From Polytrichum commune (lineage: Eukaryota > Streptophyta > Polytrichopsida > Polytrichales > Polytrichaceae): DNA of 64,000 nucleotides. Below the pieces are notes generated by a model. It searched no databases. It was not told the DNA's origin and saw nothing but the letters and a program-made list of their open reading frames with translations. Location: the NCBI GenBank assembly GCA_950295325.1, contig OX485807.1, positions 32,766,440 through 32,830,439 on the forward strand, read 5' to 3'. A program made the position numbers and the translations under genes. Position 1 is the stretch's first letter; each line of letters starts with the position of its first letter. Positions 47,554 to 59,273 of the stretch are shown here, one piece after another.

Positions 47554-47798
47554 CAGTAACCTCCCGCTTAAGTACGCAACTTGAACATGCGCAGTTTGTG
47601 CGTACTTAGCTGGTAGGTGCGTACTTTAGGATTTAGGGTTTCCCAAATCGCGAGCGGTCGACCTCAAACGCAAAAAAACTTCAAAACTTACACCAAATGA
47701 CGATTCGGGACATGTTCAACTAAGAAATCTTGAACCCTAATTTTTTTGCCAAAAAATGCGTACTTAACCGGGATGCGTACTTAAGCGGGAGGTTATTG
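47554..47798. mobile_element. pogo/Tigger-like MITE, copy P2
   Basis: A 245-bp element with TA on both sides. Ends are CAGTAACCTCCCGCTTAAGT and the inverted CAATAACCTCCCGCTTAAGT. Subterminal TGCGTACTTA repeats occur in both orientations. The ends match the larger P3 element at 55663. Confidence 0.87.
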
Positions 47799-47854
47799 TA
47801 GTATGTTGGTTTCCTTGCATGGCCCAATATGTATTGTGAATGGTGTAGTCGGTT

Positions 47855-47888
<34 letters not shown>

Positions 47889-50217
47889 TCCTGTACAAAA
47901 TTTGCCATCTAGGTTCTATCATGCGTGCTTGTTGTCCTAGCCTGTCCAATGTGACAACCTTGTCAAGTAGGTAATGTCTTGATGTTGTTGCAAATTATCA
48001 TCCACTCTCCTCTCGTCGGTTGTGTATTCCATAATCCTCTAGAGGATTCAATGTACGGTTGTGAGGTCATTGGTGATCAGTATGCACAAGTTACATTGGC
48101 CATTGTCAACACCAGTAGAGGGTGACACCATGTATACCATTAATTACTACACCATAAACAAGCTGCATGTTCTTCTTGATTTTTTTTGCTAAAGATATCT
48201 TATATAACACTTTGACATGTTTCATAATGGAAACTAAATTGTCAAGTTAGTGAGGGTGGAAAATTAATGTAGACCATTCTAGTTGTTTAGTCATGGTGGA
48301 AGTATTTTGAGCCCAAGACCTTGGGTCTCTCCCTAAGTCTTCTTGGACATTTTTGACCACCGCGCCCTATAAAAAATGACAATTGTCACCTTACACCCAA
48401 AATAGCATAAAATCAATTAACCACCCACATCAATTTTTGACAAACACAATCAATGTGGCCCACAATAATTTAAAACTAGAAGTTTGGCATGGGTTGAAGA
48501 CTAATGGGCATTCGAAAGACTTAAAGTGGCTCACTCTAATTTAGTGTCCCAGTTGAAATCTATCAGTCACCTCTAAGGGCGTTCATTAGTGATTTACATA
48601 GAAATGGCGTGCGAGAAAAGGTAGGGTGGAATATATTTGTGAGACATAAATTTAATATTTTGTTTGAATCTACATTGGTCTCCATTACAAGTCCATAAAT
48701 AATTCATGTATAACATACGGTACTATCAATTGTGCTAATTTACTTTCCTTTTTCATTATGTAAAATAACCTAACAAAAATTGGAATGAGTATTTTATTTT
48801 ATTTTGGTAGGATGAGTACGTTTAGAGGGTAGGTTAAGTTATGTTAGAAAAATAGTGGGGGTGTGTTGGAAACATGAATGAACTTTCATTTGTTGTGGAT
48901 GAAATCTAGTTTATTGTTGATAAACGTTGGTTGGTTGTGGATGAAACAAGAAAATACTAGAAGGAATAAGGTTGCAATAAGCCTACAAGGCTAGTCCATA
49001 GCAGGCAAACACCAATCTATGTTTTTGTGAGGTAGGGCCGTCATTTTTAAAACCCCAACTAGGAGCAACATTCCTATAAACATGTAGTGGGCATGCATAA
49101 TGAAGCTCAGTCTCCACCAACAATGTTCAAGTGTTGGGCCACTCCGGCCTCCGCTACCTCTCACAATTTCTAATTTTTAGGTTTGTCATCTCCTCGTAGA
49201 ATATGGTATATTTTGATGTTCCATCACCTTGGGTACATGTTTGTGTTCTAAACCTCACGATATACTGATGTGACAATAACTTGGGGAGTTTCGATATTGG
49301 CAACCACTCTAAATGATAATGCTGCTAAGGTGGGACAGTTTGAAACAACCCTGGTAGCCAACCTAGTCACTCTATCAACATTATTATATAATGTAGATTG
49401 CAGGGCAGTCAACCAAAGTTGGCGGGGATGCTCTTAACGCTCCATTCACCTACAAATGCTACATGAATACGATGACGGTTACCAATGCTACATGGATCTT
49501 CCTAATTGGCCCAAGTGATGGTGTTAGAGTATTTGTATGTTTGTGAATATATACACACATGTCAGTAATATGTATAGACTAGGTAATTACTGTGAGTAGA
49601 GATTGATATAAGGTACTGCGCTTAAAAACATGTGATGCACAAACTTATGGAAGAGGTGTTTTTAGGGCATTATGTGGCAAGCTTGTATTGGCCTGTAACC
49701 TCTGAGGATCTCATTGTGACAACACAACTTTGCAACTAAAAGATCAACACAATGTCAACTTCATGAAGCTGGTCAATTTATAGTCATTGCTCATTGCTCT
49801 TCTTAAATCTTGTCCTTACATGTGCTAACCACAAAGGAAATAGAGGAAGAATAGGTCAAAATGCAACTTTAGGATCACATGAAACTTTAACTATTTTGGC
49901 ACCTTGTAATCATGAGTTTTGATCCTGGTGTTGTAAAAACCCAACATTAAGCAGGCCTTGAAGATCGAATCCATGGAGTGATAAAGCTATCGTAGTTTTT
50001 TGGGATGCTGACATCATTTCAAACTCTTACTCCAGAGATCTTTCAAACCTATTGTGAGCAAGTCCTTTCAAGAACTTGCTAGTTCAGATGCGGAAGAAAC
50101 GTTGTTTTGTGTGTTATATAATTTTCTCAGAACTTTTGTAGAACACTGTGTAGTTATTTACCCACTACAACGTTGTCGGAATTAGGTTTTGGTTTTGAGG
50201 TGTGCAACTTGATGCAG
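47799..50217. other. No gene seen; (GT)n run
   Basis: A (GT)n microsatellite lies at 47857-47887. The rest to 50.2 kb is AT-rich, with no recognisable protein or element. Part of 49.9-50.2 kb may be leader or intron of the gene that follows. Confidence 0.45.
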
Positions 50218-50251
50218 AATCAGTATAAGGGCAACTGCACCGGCAATTGGC

Positions 50252-53102
50252 ATGCTTGTGGTTGAAAATGCGACTGCACTTGAACACATACCTCTCTCAT
50301 TCTTTGGAATGTGTATTTGCGTATTCAAAGAGGTTGAAATTTTCGACACCACAGAGATGAGTGGAAAGTTGATGGCTCAACCTTGCCCAAAAACAGTTGT
50401 ACCATTGGTAAGCTATCTGTGCTGTTACTTGCTTGTTTTGTTGATATATTCTCATGAATTGCAAAATACCTCAACCTGTGAGGGATTTTGAAGTAAGTGC
50501 AAACTTTCTGAGGCACCACGCACATAATTATTTGATGTTCATATTACCAACATGAACTTGCACACAATCTGGTGAAAAAAAATCTGTTTTGTCCATGACC
50601 ATTTTCTTCTCTTAGATAGGTCAACAGGAGCAGTGAGAATTTTGCCCCATTGGGTGCGTGTATACTATGGAGATGTGATTTGATTTGTATATTGCTCCAC
50701 AACAATTTTATACCAGCTATGTTGCCGTCTTCTTACAAGTGGGTGCTTCACACATAACCTTATTTCAGCAAAAACATGTTCTAGTTCGCACCTGGCTATG
50801 ATTTAAGTCCTGATTATGATTATGGAGCTTGGTAGAACAAAGTTGCGAAACCAGAAAACTAAGCCAAGAATTTGATGAACTTGAGATTCTTGAATTGAAC
50901 TTGTGTAGTAATAATCATGCACTTCCACACTATTGATGGTTGTTGACACCCATGATGTTGATCTTCAGAGATGGATCCGGATTTAAGGAATTTCACAATA
51001 AGCATGCCCTTGGTTGGTGCATTTGTCATCGGTAGTGCTATATGTTGTTGTATATGTCACAGAAGAAGAATCAGGCGGCGTATAAAGACATTCCGAAGTA
51101 CAAGTCAAGTTCTTAAACCTAGATCCCTTATTGGCATCACTTATGTGGTACGTGAGCATCCATCACCAACTTTGGGAGTAGAACATAGGACAATTTTCCA
51201 GTGACGTAGGTCAATTACCCATGATTCAAATGCTTGTAGTTAACATAACATTTACAAATAAAAATGCATTTTTAATTATTTTTTAAAAAAATTCATAATT
51301 ATTGGAATAGAAAAAATAACAAGTCGTATATCTAAGCACGGCAAACTACAATGATATGAATTTCCTGAAGGTATCGAAAATATCAATAGATTTATGCAAA
51401 ACTATTTTATTTTTTTGCATAATTCTTCCAATGTCTTTGAGTTTATTGTGCAAGTCAAGAGGCATGTAGAAATCATGGTATTAGATTCCAATTATGCTCA
51501 AAGATATTCTTTTAAGTGCACTAGTTTCTCACGAAGAGCATGACATGTATGCCATATTGAATGTATGATTACACATTGGGTATTCCAGAGTCTAAGATTC
51601 ATGATGAAAGTCATGAGTACTGATAGCATGTACTTTCTTCATGCTTATTAGTAGAGCATAATGACATTGCAATGTACATGAGGTTTGGTCATAATTGGCA
51701 AGTTTGTTGCATCTACATGTTTTGGTCATATATCAACACGTCAACTCAATAGTCCAATGAGGGTTCCCATATGAAAGAAAGAAAAAATGCAATAATAACA
51801 TCTTAATAACCTTACCAAATGGCGTGATAATTTGCCTTTGATCACCAGGAATCACTTGAGTATGACAAACAACTTGTGGAGAAGGCTTTGGCCAAGGTAA
51901 CCAAGTTGCGGCATAGAGAACCAGATCGTCAAGACCTTCGACGTTTGGCGAAAGGACTCCGGAAAGATATGAAAATGATTGATCAATATCTCTCCAATTA
52001 CACACGCTATGCTACCCAATCATTTCATATCACAAACCAAGGCTTTGACCAAATTCTTGCTGCAAGAAAGAATCCTATCAACATGCCCGGAGGTTCACTT
52101 GTTAATCCAATTTTCAACCCACTAGAATTTGGAAGGAGTGTGAGCTACATCTTTGATCCTCTAAAGGTTGGGGTTGAGAATAATGTTGGAGAAATACAAC
52201 CTCAAAATGGCAAGCCCAATGTTTTGCAATCATTCCCAAAATCGTTGGAGATGCTACCACAAAGTCAAGTAGGAGAAAAATATGGATCGTTCATATTGAA
52301 CCCTATGTTAATACCAACCACACCACTATCTACTTACTCTTCTTCGTCGGAATATGATAGTGAAATTGAGGTTGCTTCACAACATATGGAAGCCTCTACA
52401 AGCAAGTCACAAGTTTCCCCAAGCCATATAAACTCACATGAAATGCAACCATCTACTAGCAAGTCACAAATTTCCACAAGCCATGATAACTCATATGAAA
52501 TGCAACCATCTCCTAGCAAGTCACCTATTGGACCAAACATGCAACATATGATCAACACCCAATATTCCCAACCTTCTACAAGTAGGCCTCATGTTCAACA
52601 AGAAATTCAACAAAAAAATTTACAAAAAAATCCACAACAAATTCAACTGCTTAATATTCCTATTACAAGTTTTCAACCTACTGCAAGCATGTCTCATGCT
52701 CAACAAGAAATTCAATGTCTTGATATTCCTACTTCAAGTTTTCAACCTTGTACAAGTGAGTCATTTACTAAGCGAAGCTCAAGGGAAATTGAGGCACAAG
52801 TGAGAGCAGCATCTATAAGCATGTATTCGACAGATTTCAATGAATCATATTCCTCATCGAACAATATCACATGTGCAATGGGCAAAGATTGTCCTAAGTA
52901 TTTGAAACAATCTAAATTACGTACGCAATCCAAATATATGCAAGAAAATATTGGCAACCTACCGTTGGATTTACTAAACAAGACAACCCCCATCCTTCAA
53001 AGTGATGCTTCAACTCCAAAAGGTCTTCCTGTTATTAAACTTGGAAACAAGCGGGGATTGAGCATTATTGTAGCAGACCCTGAAGGCATAGGCACTCCCT
53101 AA
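50252..53102 (+). CDS. Unknown membrane-anchored Ser/Gln-rich protein, three exons
   Basis: Coding exons 50252-50407, 50971-51147 and 51849-53102 (about 528 aa) join with all introns in phase 0. Donors GTAAGC and GTACGT and acceptors CAG|AG and CCAG fit. The first exon may begin at an acceptor near 50217 instead of the ATG. The frame is closed by a TGA at 50210-50212. Exon 2 encodes FTISMPLVGAFVIGSAICCC, a transmembrane stretch, followed at once by a basic HRRRIRRRIK patch, so the C-terminus should face the cytosol. Exon 3 starts with a charged helical part (KALAKVTKLRHREPDRQDLR), then a long disordered region with an 18-residue repeat (about 52391-52530) and a QPSTS/QQEIQ repeat (about 52568-52770). 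1254 nt without a stop in AT-rich DNA argues for real coding. I recognise no family. Exon 1 is the least certain. Confidence 0.6.
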
Positions 53103-54442
53103 TGCAACCTTTGAAGAAGGGTTTTGAATATGACAATGCCATTTAAATATTTGTCTAAATGTAAAGATTAAATTCATAACATCGACATGAAAGATCTTCA
53201 ACAATAGTGACACCTAAGCCAACTTACTTGCCAAAGACTAACTTGTTAAGTGTTGAAAGCAATGTGTACATGTCGTTGAAAGACTCACATCGCAAGACTC
53301 ACTTGAAATCACTAAATGCCAAAGCTATTTGGTGACATACAACAAACTATTCGGCTTTGTGAAACTCAACACCTATGAATGACATTGGTGAGCTTGCCCT
53401 GCAAGTAAAATAAGATCATGTTGACACAACTCAAGAAAACAAACATCCAAACGCTCTCTAAAGTTTAAAATACTGGTCATATCATAATTTCATGTCTCCA
53501 TATTATGTTCGTCAATGAAAAAATTCATATTGTCGATTGTTCATAAGTTAACAAACTAGTGAATCCTAATCTCATTTCCATGTTGCCAATTGGAGACTAA
53601 GTGCAAAAGTTTAGAACATTGTGTTGCAACAACTATTATTGATAAACTTATCTTTGACACACCTTCACTTATGATGTGCTCTATACATGCAGGATGTCAA
53701 ATTCAAAAGAACTGGATGTGAAACATATCCTGAAATACCGCATGTTTTTTACTCATGCAAGTTGGCCAAGTATTCCCTTCTTTCCAAACACTTCTTTGAT
53801 GTGCTTAGCATAAATATATCAACCTTTTATGGTTTGATCCCTTCAACCTTGTTCCTAGACTAATGTATGTATTAAGTAAATCTAGACTTATGCATGAATT
53901 TTGGACATAATCAAATCATATATGTGCACATTTATCAGCAACATAGAATCTAATCCTAGATGTGGAGTGCATCTCTTGTAGTAGCACATTTAAGTCGCAT
54001 GTACACCGTGTTAATTGTGGAAAAACACACATCTAGAGGGATAACTTGATCATATAGCTTCTTGAAATTTCAACGTAGTGCTCTTCTAGTTACTTCTCCA
54101 AACTATTCAGTTTGGCAATGTGCATGTCTCTACTGTGCAAAAAATACTCTTACATACATGTTAATTATGAACAAGCCTTTTGTCCAAATGTACCTAAATC
54201 CTAGTTACTAGACCGACAACTTAGAGGGAAAGGTTCATCTAAAGCCTTGCAAAGTTTGACGTACACCTCGTTGGAGGAAAGTTCATTGCAAGGCAACTCG
54301 TGTGCATATATGCACAAGCACTCTCTACACAAGTGTTTGTATTAAATCCAACATCATGCTAGTGTCGAAATCCAACAATGTGATTTCCTGTGGTTCATGT
54401 TCTCAAAACCCTTAACGGAATTTGAGCTGAAATGCTTGTCAT
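53103..54442. other. No gene seen
   Basis: Immediate downstream flank of the unknown gene, presumably with its 3' untranslated region, then AT-rich DNA with nothing recognisable. Confidence 0.5.
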
Positions 54443-54458
54443 AAACTATGGTTAGTTA

Positions 54459-54648
54459 GGGTCCGAGATGGCCTTAAACTACCGGGTGATGGTAGAGGGA
54501 TACCCAAATCTCAAGGAAGAGGTTGGCGGTTCGAATCCCGGCTGTGAAATCTCCTCTCTACTTGACGGAGAACTTGCCAGGTGGTCAACTGCCTCCTGTG
54601 CTTGGCGTTGGCCTGTCGGCCTTCTGTCTCAAAAAAAAAAAAAAAAAA
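54459..54648 (+). mobile_element. tRNA-derived SINE with poly(A) tail
   Basis: A unit of about 190 bp starts GGTCCGAGATGGCCTTAAAC and contains a Pol III B box, GGTTCGAATCC, at 54528-54538. It continues through CTCCTCTCTACTTGACGG and ends in about 20 A residues. It is flanked by a 16-bp target duplication: AAACTATGGTTAGTTA (54443-54458) and AAACTATGGATAGTTA (54649-54664), one mismatch. SINEs move through reverse transcription by a LINE partner. The long tail and well-kept duplication suggest a fairly young insertion. Confidence 0.92.
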
Positions 54649-54664
54649 AAACTATGGATAGTTA

Positions 54665-55662
54665 AATTAAGCTATATTTACTACTACTTGCCGAGAATAC
54701 ATTAAATGGGGGTCTAATGATTACACATGGGTTGTGGAATTCAATGGCAGGTTGAACTAAGAAGGTGAAGGAAAAGATGTGCATTTATCATGGACAAACA
54801 CTCTACATCCATAATCACCAAATCTCGCCAATTTTTGAATTATGTAATAGAGATCAAATCAATGAAGGAATTGTGGAATTTATGACACCAAAGTATCATA
54901 ACGAAATCAACACAAAAGTGATCAGATTTAGAATTGCAGCAAACTTTATATGGTTCAGTTGGGAATTGCCATTTGGTACTCTGCAAAATTGTTAGGTTAT
55001 GGGGGTTTGGAGTTCACCAACATCCTATGGATCAAATTAGTACACTGATAATCTCAGTTAGTGAGGGAGGGCTAATAATGCATGTGGAAAATTAGTGAAG
55101 GTGATACTGAATTTCTTTACGTTATGAAATTAGTGCCACCAACAAATTCAACAAAGCATTGTTCATCCGTATTCTATGCACTAAAAATAATATGCATACC
55201 AACATTATTCATTGAAAGTACTCACATTGTTCACAATATTCATACTATTCATATCGGCACCAATTTTTTCTTATTATCGTTGTATCATCCCATAAAGGTA
55301 AAGTGGTGGAGGCCCCTATCAGATGCTAATTACAAAAATGGAACTCAGTCATAAGGTTGAGTAATTTCATGCTGACAAGCATGTGTTTGCAAACAAAAAA
55401 AACTATATCACTCTACAAACATCTTAGAGCATGCACTAATTTTCTTGAAATCTATGATAAATGAGCATGTAGCACTCAATAAAAATTTTAGCCGTCACTA
55501 ATTTTGAGATTTGGCTAAATAGTACGTGTTTCAGAAAATAATACCACGCACATGAATTGGGTTAATCAACATAGAAAACAATCCCCAAGTTGATTGGTAC
55601 TTTCCTTGTAATATAATGCATCCATTTGATGCCTCTGTGATTGAATACACATGTGGGAGGTA
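54665..55662. other. No gene seen
   Basis: Two plus-strand frames (54765-54995 and 55082-55354) have AT-rich translations with no motif. Nothing else is visible. Confidence 0.45.
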
Positions 55663-56140
55663 CAGTAATCTCCCGCTTAAGTATGCACCCGTTTAAGCAC
55701 GCATCCCGGCTAAGTGTGTAATTTTTTGGACAAAAATCAAGGTTCATACTTTATTGCTTGAACATGTCGTGTAGAGTCATTTGCTGCGTATGCATGATTT
55801 TTTTACGCTTGACATTTAATGCAAGTTTGTTATCGTTTTGCTCATCATACATCTGTTTAGCTTCCGTTTGAACATCGGAGCAAAGCAATTGGTCATCGAT
55901 GTCAAGGACAGTCATGTGTAGAGTTTCAATGCCTTTGAAGTCGGAAGCACTTTCAAATTCAACAAGAATTTCACATCGTTGGATTACGGTTAAGCAGGTT
56001 GCCTTAGGTTTCATCCATTTCCTATTGCGATTCATCGAATCAGAGGGTCCAGAAAACGATATGAGTAAAATACGCACCTACCAACCAAATGCGCACCAAC
56101 AACTCCAGTTCAAGGTGTATACTTAAGCAGGAGATTACTG
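55663..56140. mobile_element. pogo/Tigger-like element, copy P3
   Basis: A 478-bp element with TA on both sides. Ends are CAGTAATCTCCCGCTTAAGT and an inverted, slightly decayed CAGTAATCTCCTGCTTAAGT. Unlike P2 it retains a coding remnant on the minus strand, so it looks like an internal deletion of a larger autonomous element. Confidence 0.85.
55751..56077 (-). pseudogene. Probable pogo/Tigger transposase C-terminal remnant
   Basis: A 108-codon frame inside P3 ends with the basic stretch VKRKK, then MTLHDMFKQ and a stop 88 bp from the element end. Tigger/pogo transposases often finish with a basic region and a Q-T-x-[IL]-x-[DE]-[FM]-F-K tail. The acidic middle (VLDIDDQLLCSDVQ) fits the region after the DDE core. 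No catalytic residues remain. The call depends mainly on the element context plus the tail motif. Confidence 0.5.
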
Positions 56141-56699
56141 TAATTCCTCTATTTGGTTCTATATTTCAAGTAGGGCCATCATGTAAGTAAGTCACTTTAA
56201 AGTAAGCACCTCTATCTTGCTCGTTAAAGGGCAACATTGACACTACTATTTCTTGAAGGGAACATCTTGTCCCCTTTCAAATTAGCCACATTGATAGAGT
56301 GTAGAACTGAGAAAGAGTCCACTATAACTTGGCAATCAAATTTGGGTACGTTAAAAATCTATATTGAAAGCCTTTATACCCTTTCTTAAGTAAGTAAGGA
56401 GTCGATTGGAAATTTTTTTGGAGGGTAGAGCCATGTGCTTCCGAGGACCTCTTTGTCCTTCTCACTATTAGAGCCAACGTGAAATGCTTATCAAATTTCA
56501 ACTATTGAGCTACACAATGCATACTTCAATGAAATTGGTATCCAAAATAATGAAGCGTTTATTTTATCAGGACACATAGAGAAATTATAAGGAAAATGTC
56601 AACCATAGCAATTTGGATTTGCTAATCACTTTGAACTACCTTATCATGTGTTTAATATCCCAAGGAAGAGGCCAATTAGGAGAAGTAACCATTTAAGAT
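56141..56699. other. No gene seen
   Basis: AT-rich. Its right part may be the diverged upstream portion of the retroelement relic that follows. Confidence 0.4.
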
Positions 56700-56860
56700 C
56701 TAATTACCTTATTACATCTCCCTCCACCCTCAAAGTCACTGAAATTGGCCGGTGGTTGACTATCCCAATTCCTAGAGATAACAAATAATGCCACTTATGT
56801 TCTTACAACATAGTTGAAAATGACGCACACTTTGTGCTAGAGTGTCCCCTCTACAACTAA
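56700..56860 (+). pseudogene. Reverse-transcriptase zinc-binding (zf-RVT) relic
   Basis: In one frame the order TEIGRW, IPIPRDNK, CHLCSYN, VENDAHFVLECPLYN matches the zinc-binding domain that follows the RNase H or polymerase part of many plant non-LTR elements. The pattern is C-x2-C ... H-x4-C. A TAA replaces the residue before CHLC and another follows LYN, so it is dead. Neighbouring sequence is too decayed to classify the element further. Confidence 0.62.
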
Positions 56861-57432
56861 ATGAAGTCCCAAACAATCTCAAGCCTTTCTTCCAATTGGG
56901 CCACCAAGTTGACATCAATCCCTATCGCACAGGGCCATTGCACTCTGTTAATATAGGGAATCGACCTTTTTGTCACCATCTTCATGTCCTTTTAGTCCCA
57001 TAAGCCATTTGGCTACCTTAAACTTTAAGGTCCATTTCATTTCATTGCATGCCCAATTAGTGTTCCATCCTTATTTGTGTGTAAACAACCATTTCGTAAA
57101 GAAGAGTATAGGGAAAGTGAATGTAGTACAATTGGAGGCGCCACTCTCCTTCCTCCTCAAGATCATTGCATATCCAACAAGAAAACGGTAGAACCGTGAG
57201 GCTCTGTCCTTTACTATGAGAGACTACAATTGTAGCTGTCCACTTTGTTCATGCCAATCCATGGTTATTCATTATACCAAACTTTTCTTGGATTTTGGGC
57301 ACCTTCTTCTCAAATGCGGGTCAAGGATTGAAGCTACTCATTTATCACTCGAAATTTTTCAAATGATTAATCAAGAACTGCCGAAATAACTATAGTTAAC
57401 TAGATTTCTTTCAATGCATTTTAGGGAGCAAT

Positions 57433-57465
<33 letters not shown>

Positions 57466-58411
57466 CTGGGCATTTCTTGAGAGAAGCTAAGCTTACTTTC
57501 AAGCATAGTTCTTTTTCAAATAACATCCTCTTGGCAAGAGGCCATATCATTCTTCCATGTATCTATGTATCTAACAAAACCCGGGAGGGTGGGTGGGATC
57601 TTTCCCCATCCCATTGCAATGCAAGTGCAAACACATAACACTATGGAGCTTCTTACATCTATATTTTTAACAAGTAAAACCTTGGAGTATTCCATAATAC
57701 TAAGGTTTACCAATGTAAACCTTATCATAGTCTCCTAACAACTGAGCTCCAGTAAATCAAATGTCAAATGGTAACACCAATCATATGCTCAACAATTTGC
57801 AATGTAGAGTAAAACTGGTCATTGCATATGTTTTTTGTAACCTTCATCTACATACACTATTTTGCAATCAGATGGTATACAAAACCTAGTGTAGCCGTCA
57901 TATTTGTGAAGGGTCTGCCTCACCTGTGCCCATGCCACCAACCAAATCCACGGAGAGGGTTAGTAACGTACACGAGGTGAATTACAGCAGAACCCAATTG
58001 TTATCTATGTCACACAAACTTATACGACATAATCATACATTTAGTATCCCCATCATACTCAATACTCAATACTTTCAATGAGTATTTTACCTGTTCTTTA
58101 GCCATTGGCTTCCTTTGACATTCAAAACTTGAAGTCAATCACTTTCACTTCCTACAGCCTCACGTCACGTTTACCCTAATCCCAGAAGTTACTTAGTGTA
58201 AACTGCTAATGCGGTTTACACTTGGAAAGGAAGTACTGAGGTTGGCTTCCTCTTATTATAGGATTAGGTAAACTTTTGTGACCGTCGATGCAAGTTCTGG
58301 ATCCACGGTTGAGCCTTTTTATCCTTCCTTTGCTGGATTCCTAAGGTGGAACCTTATATAGGGTCATTAAGCAAAGTGTTACAGTCTTTTGATGGCCAAT
58401 TAAGAACTAAG

Positions 58412-58460
<49 letters not shown>

Positions 58461-58690
58461 CACATTAAATAAAGTGGATCAAAAATAACAAGAACAAGTA
58501 ACGTCCAAGTGTGAACGCAAAGTGGTTAGGAAATTTGCTCTTGAAACGACGAAGTTGATGCATAGTCTCTGTCCTACAGACAAAGCCAATAAATGTTAGA
58601 TCCCTTATTTGCGTGAACAAAACACTTAAGGAAGGGATTTAAACATAAAATATATTTTAAGAGAGTAATAAAAATGAGCTCTAGAGATAC
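56861..58690. other. No gene recognised; microsatellites
   Basis: Contains (TA)n(GA)n at 57432-57466 and a long (GA)n at 58415-58458. A small hairpin, GTGTAAACTGC/GCGGTTTACAC, lies at about 58197-58223 and resembles the ends of the TTTACAC MITEs. Otherwise nothing. Confidence 0.5.
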
Positions 58691-58763
58691 TGGAGACGCC
58701 GGGTATCGATCCCGGTACCTCTCGCATGCAAAGCGAGCGCTCTTCCATTTGAGCTACACCCCC
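58691..58763 (-). tRNA. tRNA-Ala (anticodon TGC)
   Basis: The 73-nt minus-strand sequence folds into a full cloverleaf: acceptor GGGGGTG with CGTCTCC (using G-U pairs), D arm GCTC/GAGC, anticodon arm CTCGC/GCGAG with loop TTTGCAT, T arm CCGGG/CCCGG, discriminator A. It agrees with nuclear plant tRNA-Ala and is not the intron-containing plastid gene. A run of T lies shortly downstream on the minus strand (about 58672-58676), a suitable Pol III stop. Two conserved positions differ: the T loop begins ATCGATA where TTCGATN is expected, weakening the B box, and the D loop reads AAATGGAA. It may therefore be a weak or decaying copy. Confidence 0.85.
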
Positions 58764-59273
58764 TTCCCCAATGGTATTTGATGTCTCAGAAGTCTGCTTA
58801 TAAATTTCTTATAATGAATTCCACTTTTGCACTTCGGAGGGAAGCACACATTAATGTGTTGCAAGGTATATTTGGAAAGGGAAGAGTGCAAGATGATTTG
58901 TTAAGGTTAAGGGCCAAGGGCAATTTCTTGACTTGGTCTCTACCATTACCATATTGACTTTAGGCTTGAGCTCATTTGAGGGTAACAACCTTGGAAAATA
59001 AACCTGTGCATTAACTAACGACGAAGTTGGGAATATGTTACACTGGGATACATTTTTTGCATTGAAGAGGATTTGATGCTTGCAACCGCTGTTACTCGAG
59101 TCTTGACTCGTTTACATAGGTACCCGTGTTTATAAAATGTAAATTTGGAGCACTATGAGAAAATGATCAGATAGTGACAGGAAAAAATAACACGCAGGTT
59201 GGGGTTAGTAAAGAGGTGAGCTTTCATGAATTTTAATTAGTCAATAGAAATCTGTACATTACAGACTAGATCC
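58764..59273. other. Flank between tRNA and epimerase gene 3' end
   Basis: No coding sequence. It presumably includes the 3' untranslated region of the epimerase gene, which is transcribed from right to left. I could not fix the poly(A) site. Confidence 0.5.

Noticed and set aside
47720-47949. His/Thr-rich minus-strand frames
   Set aside because: They are translations of the (GT)n microsatellite.
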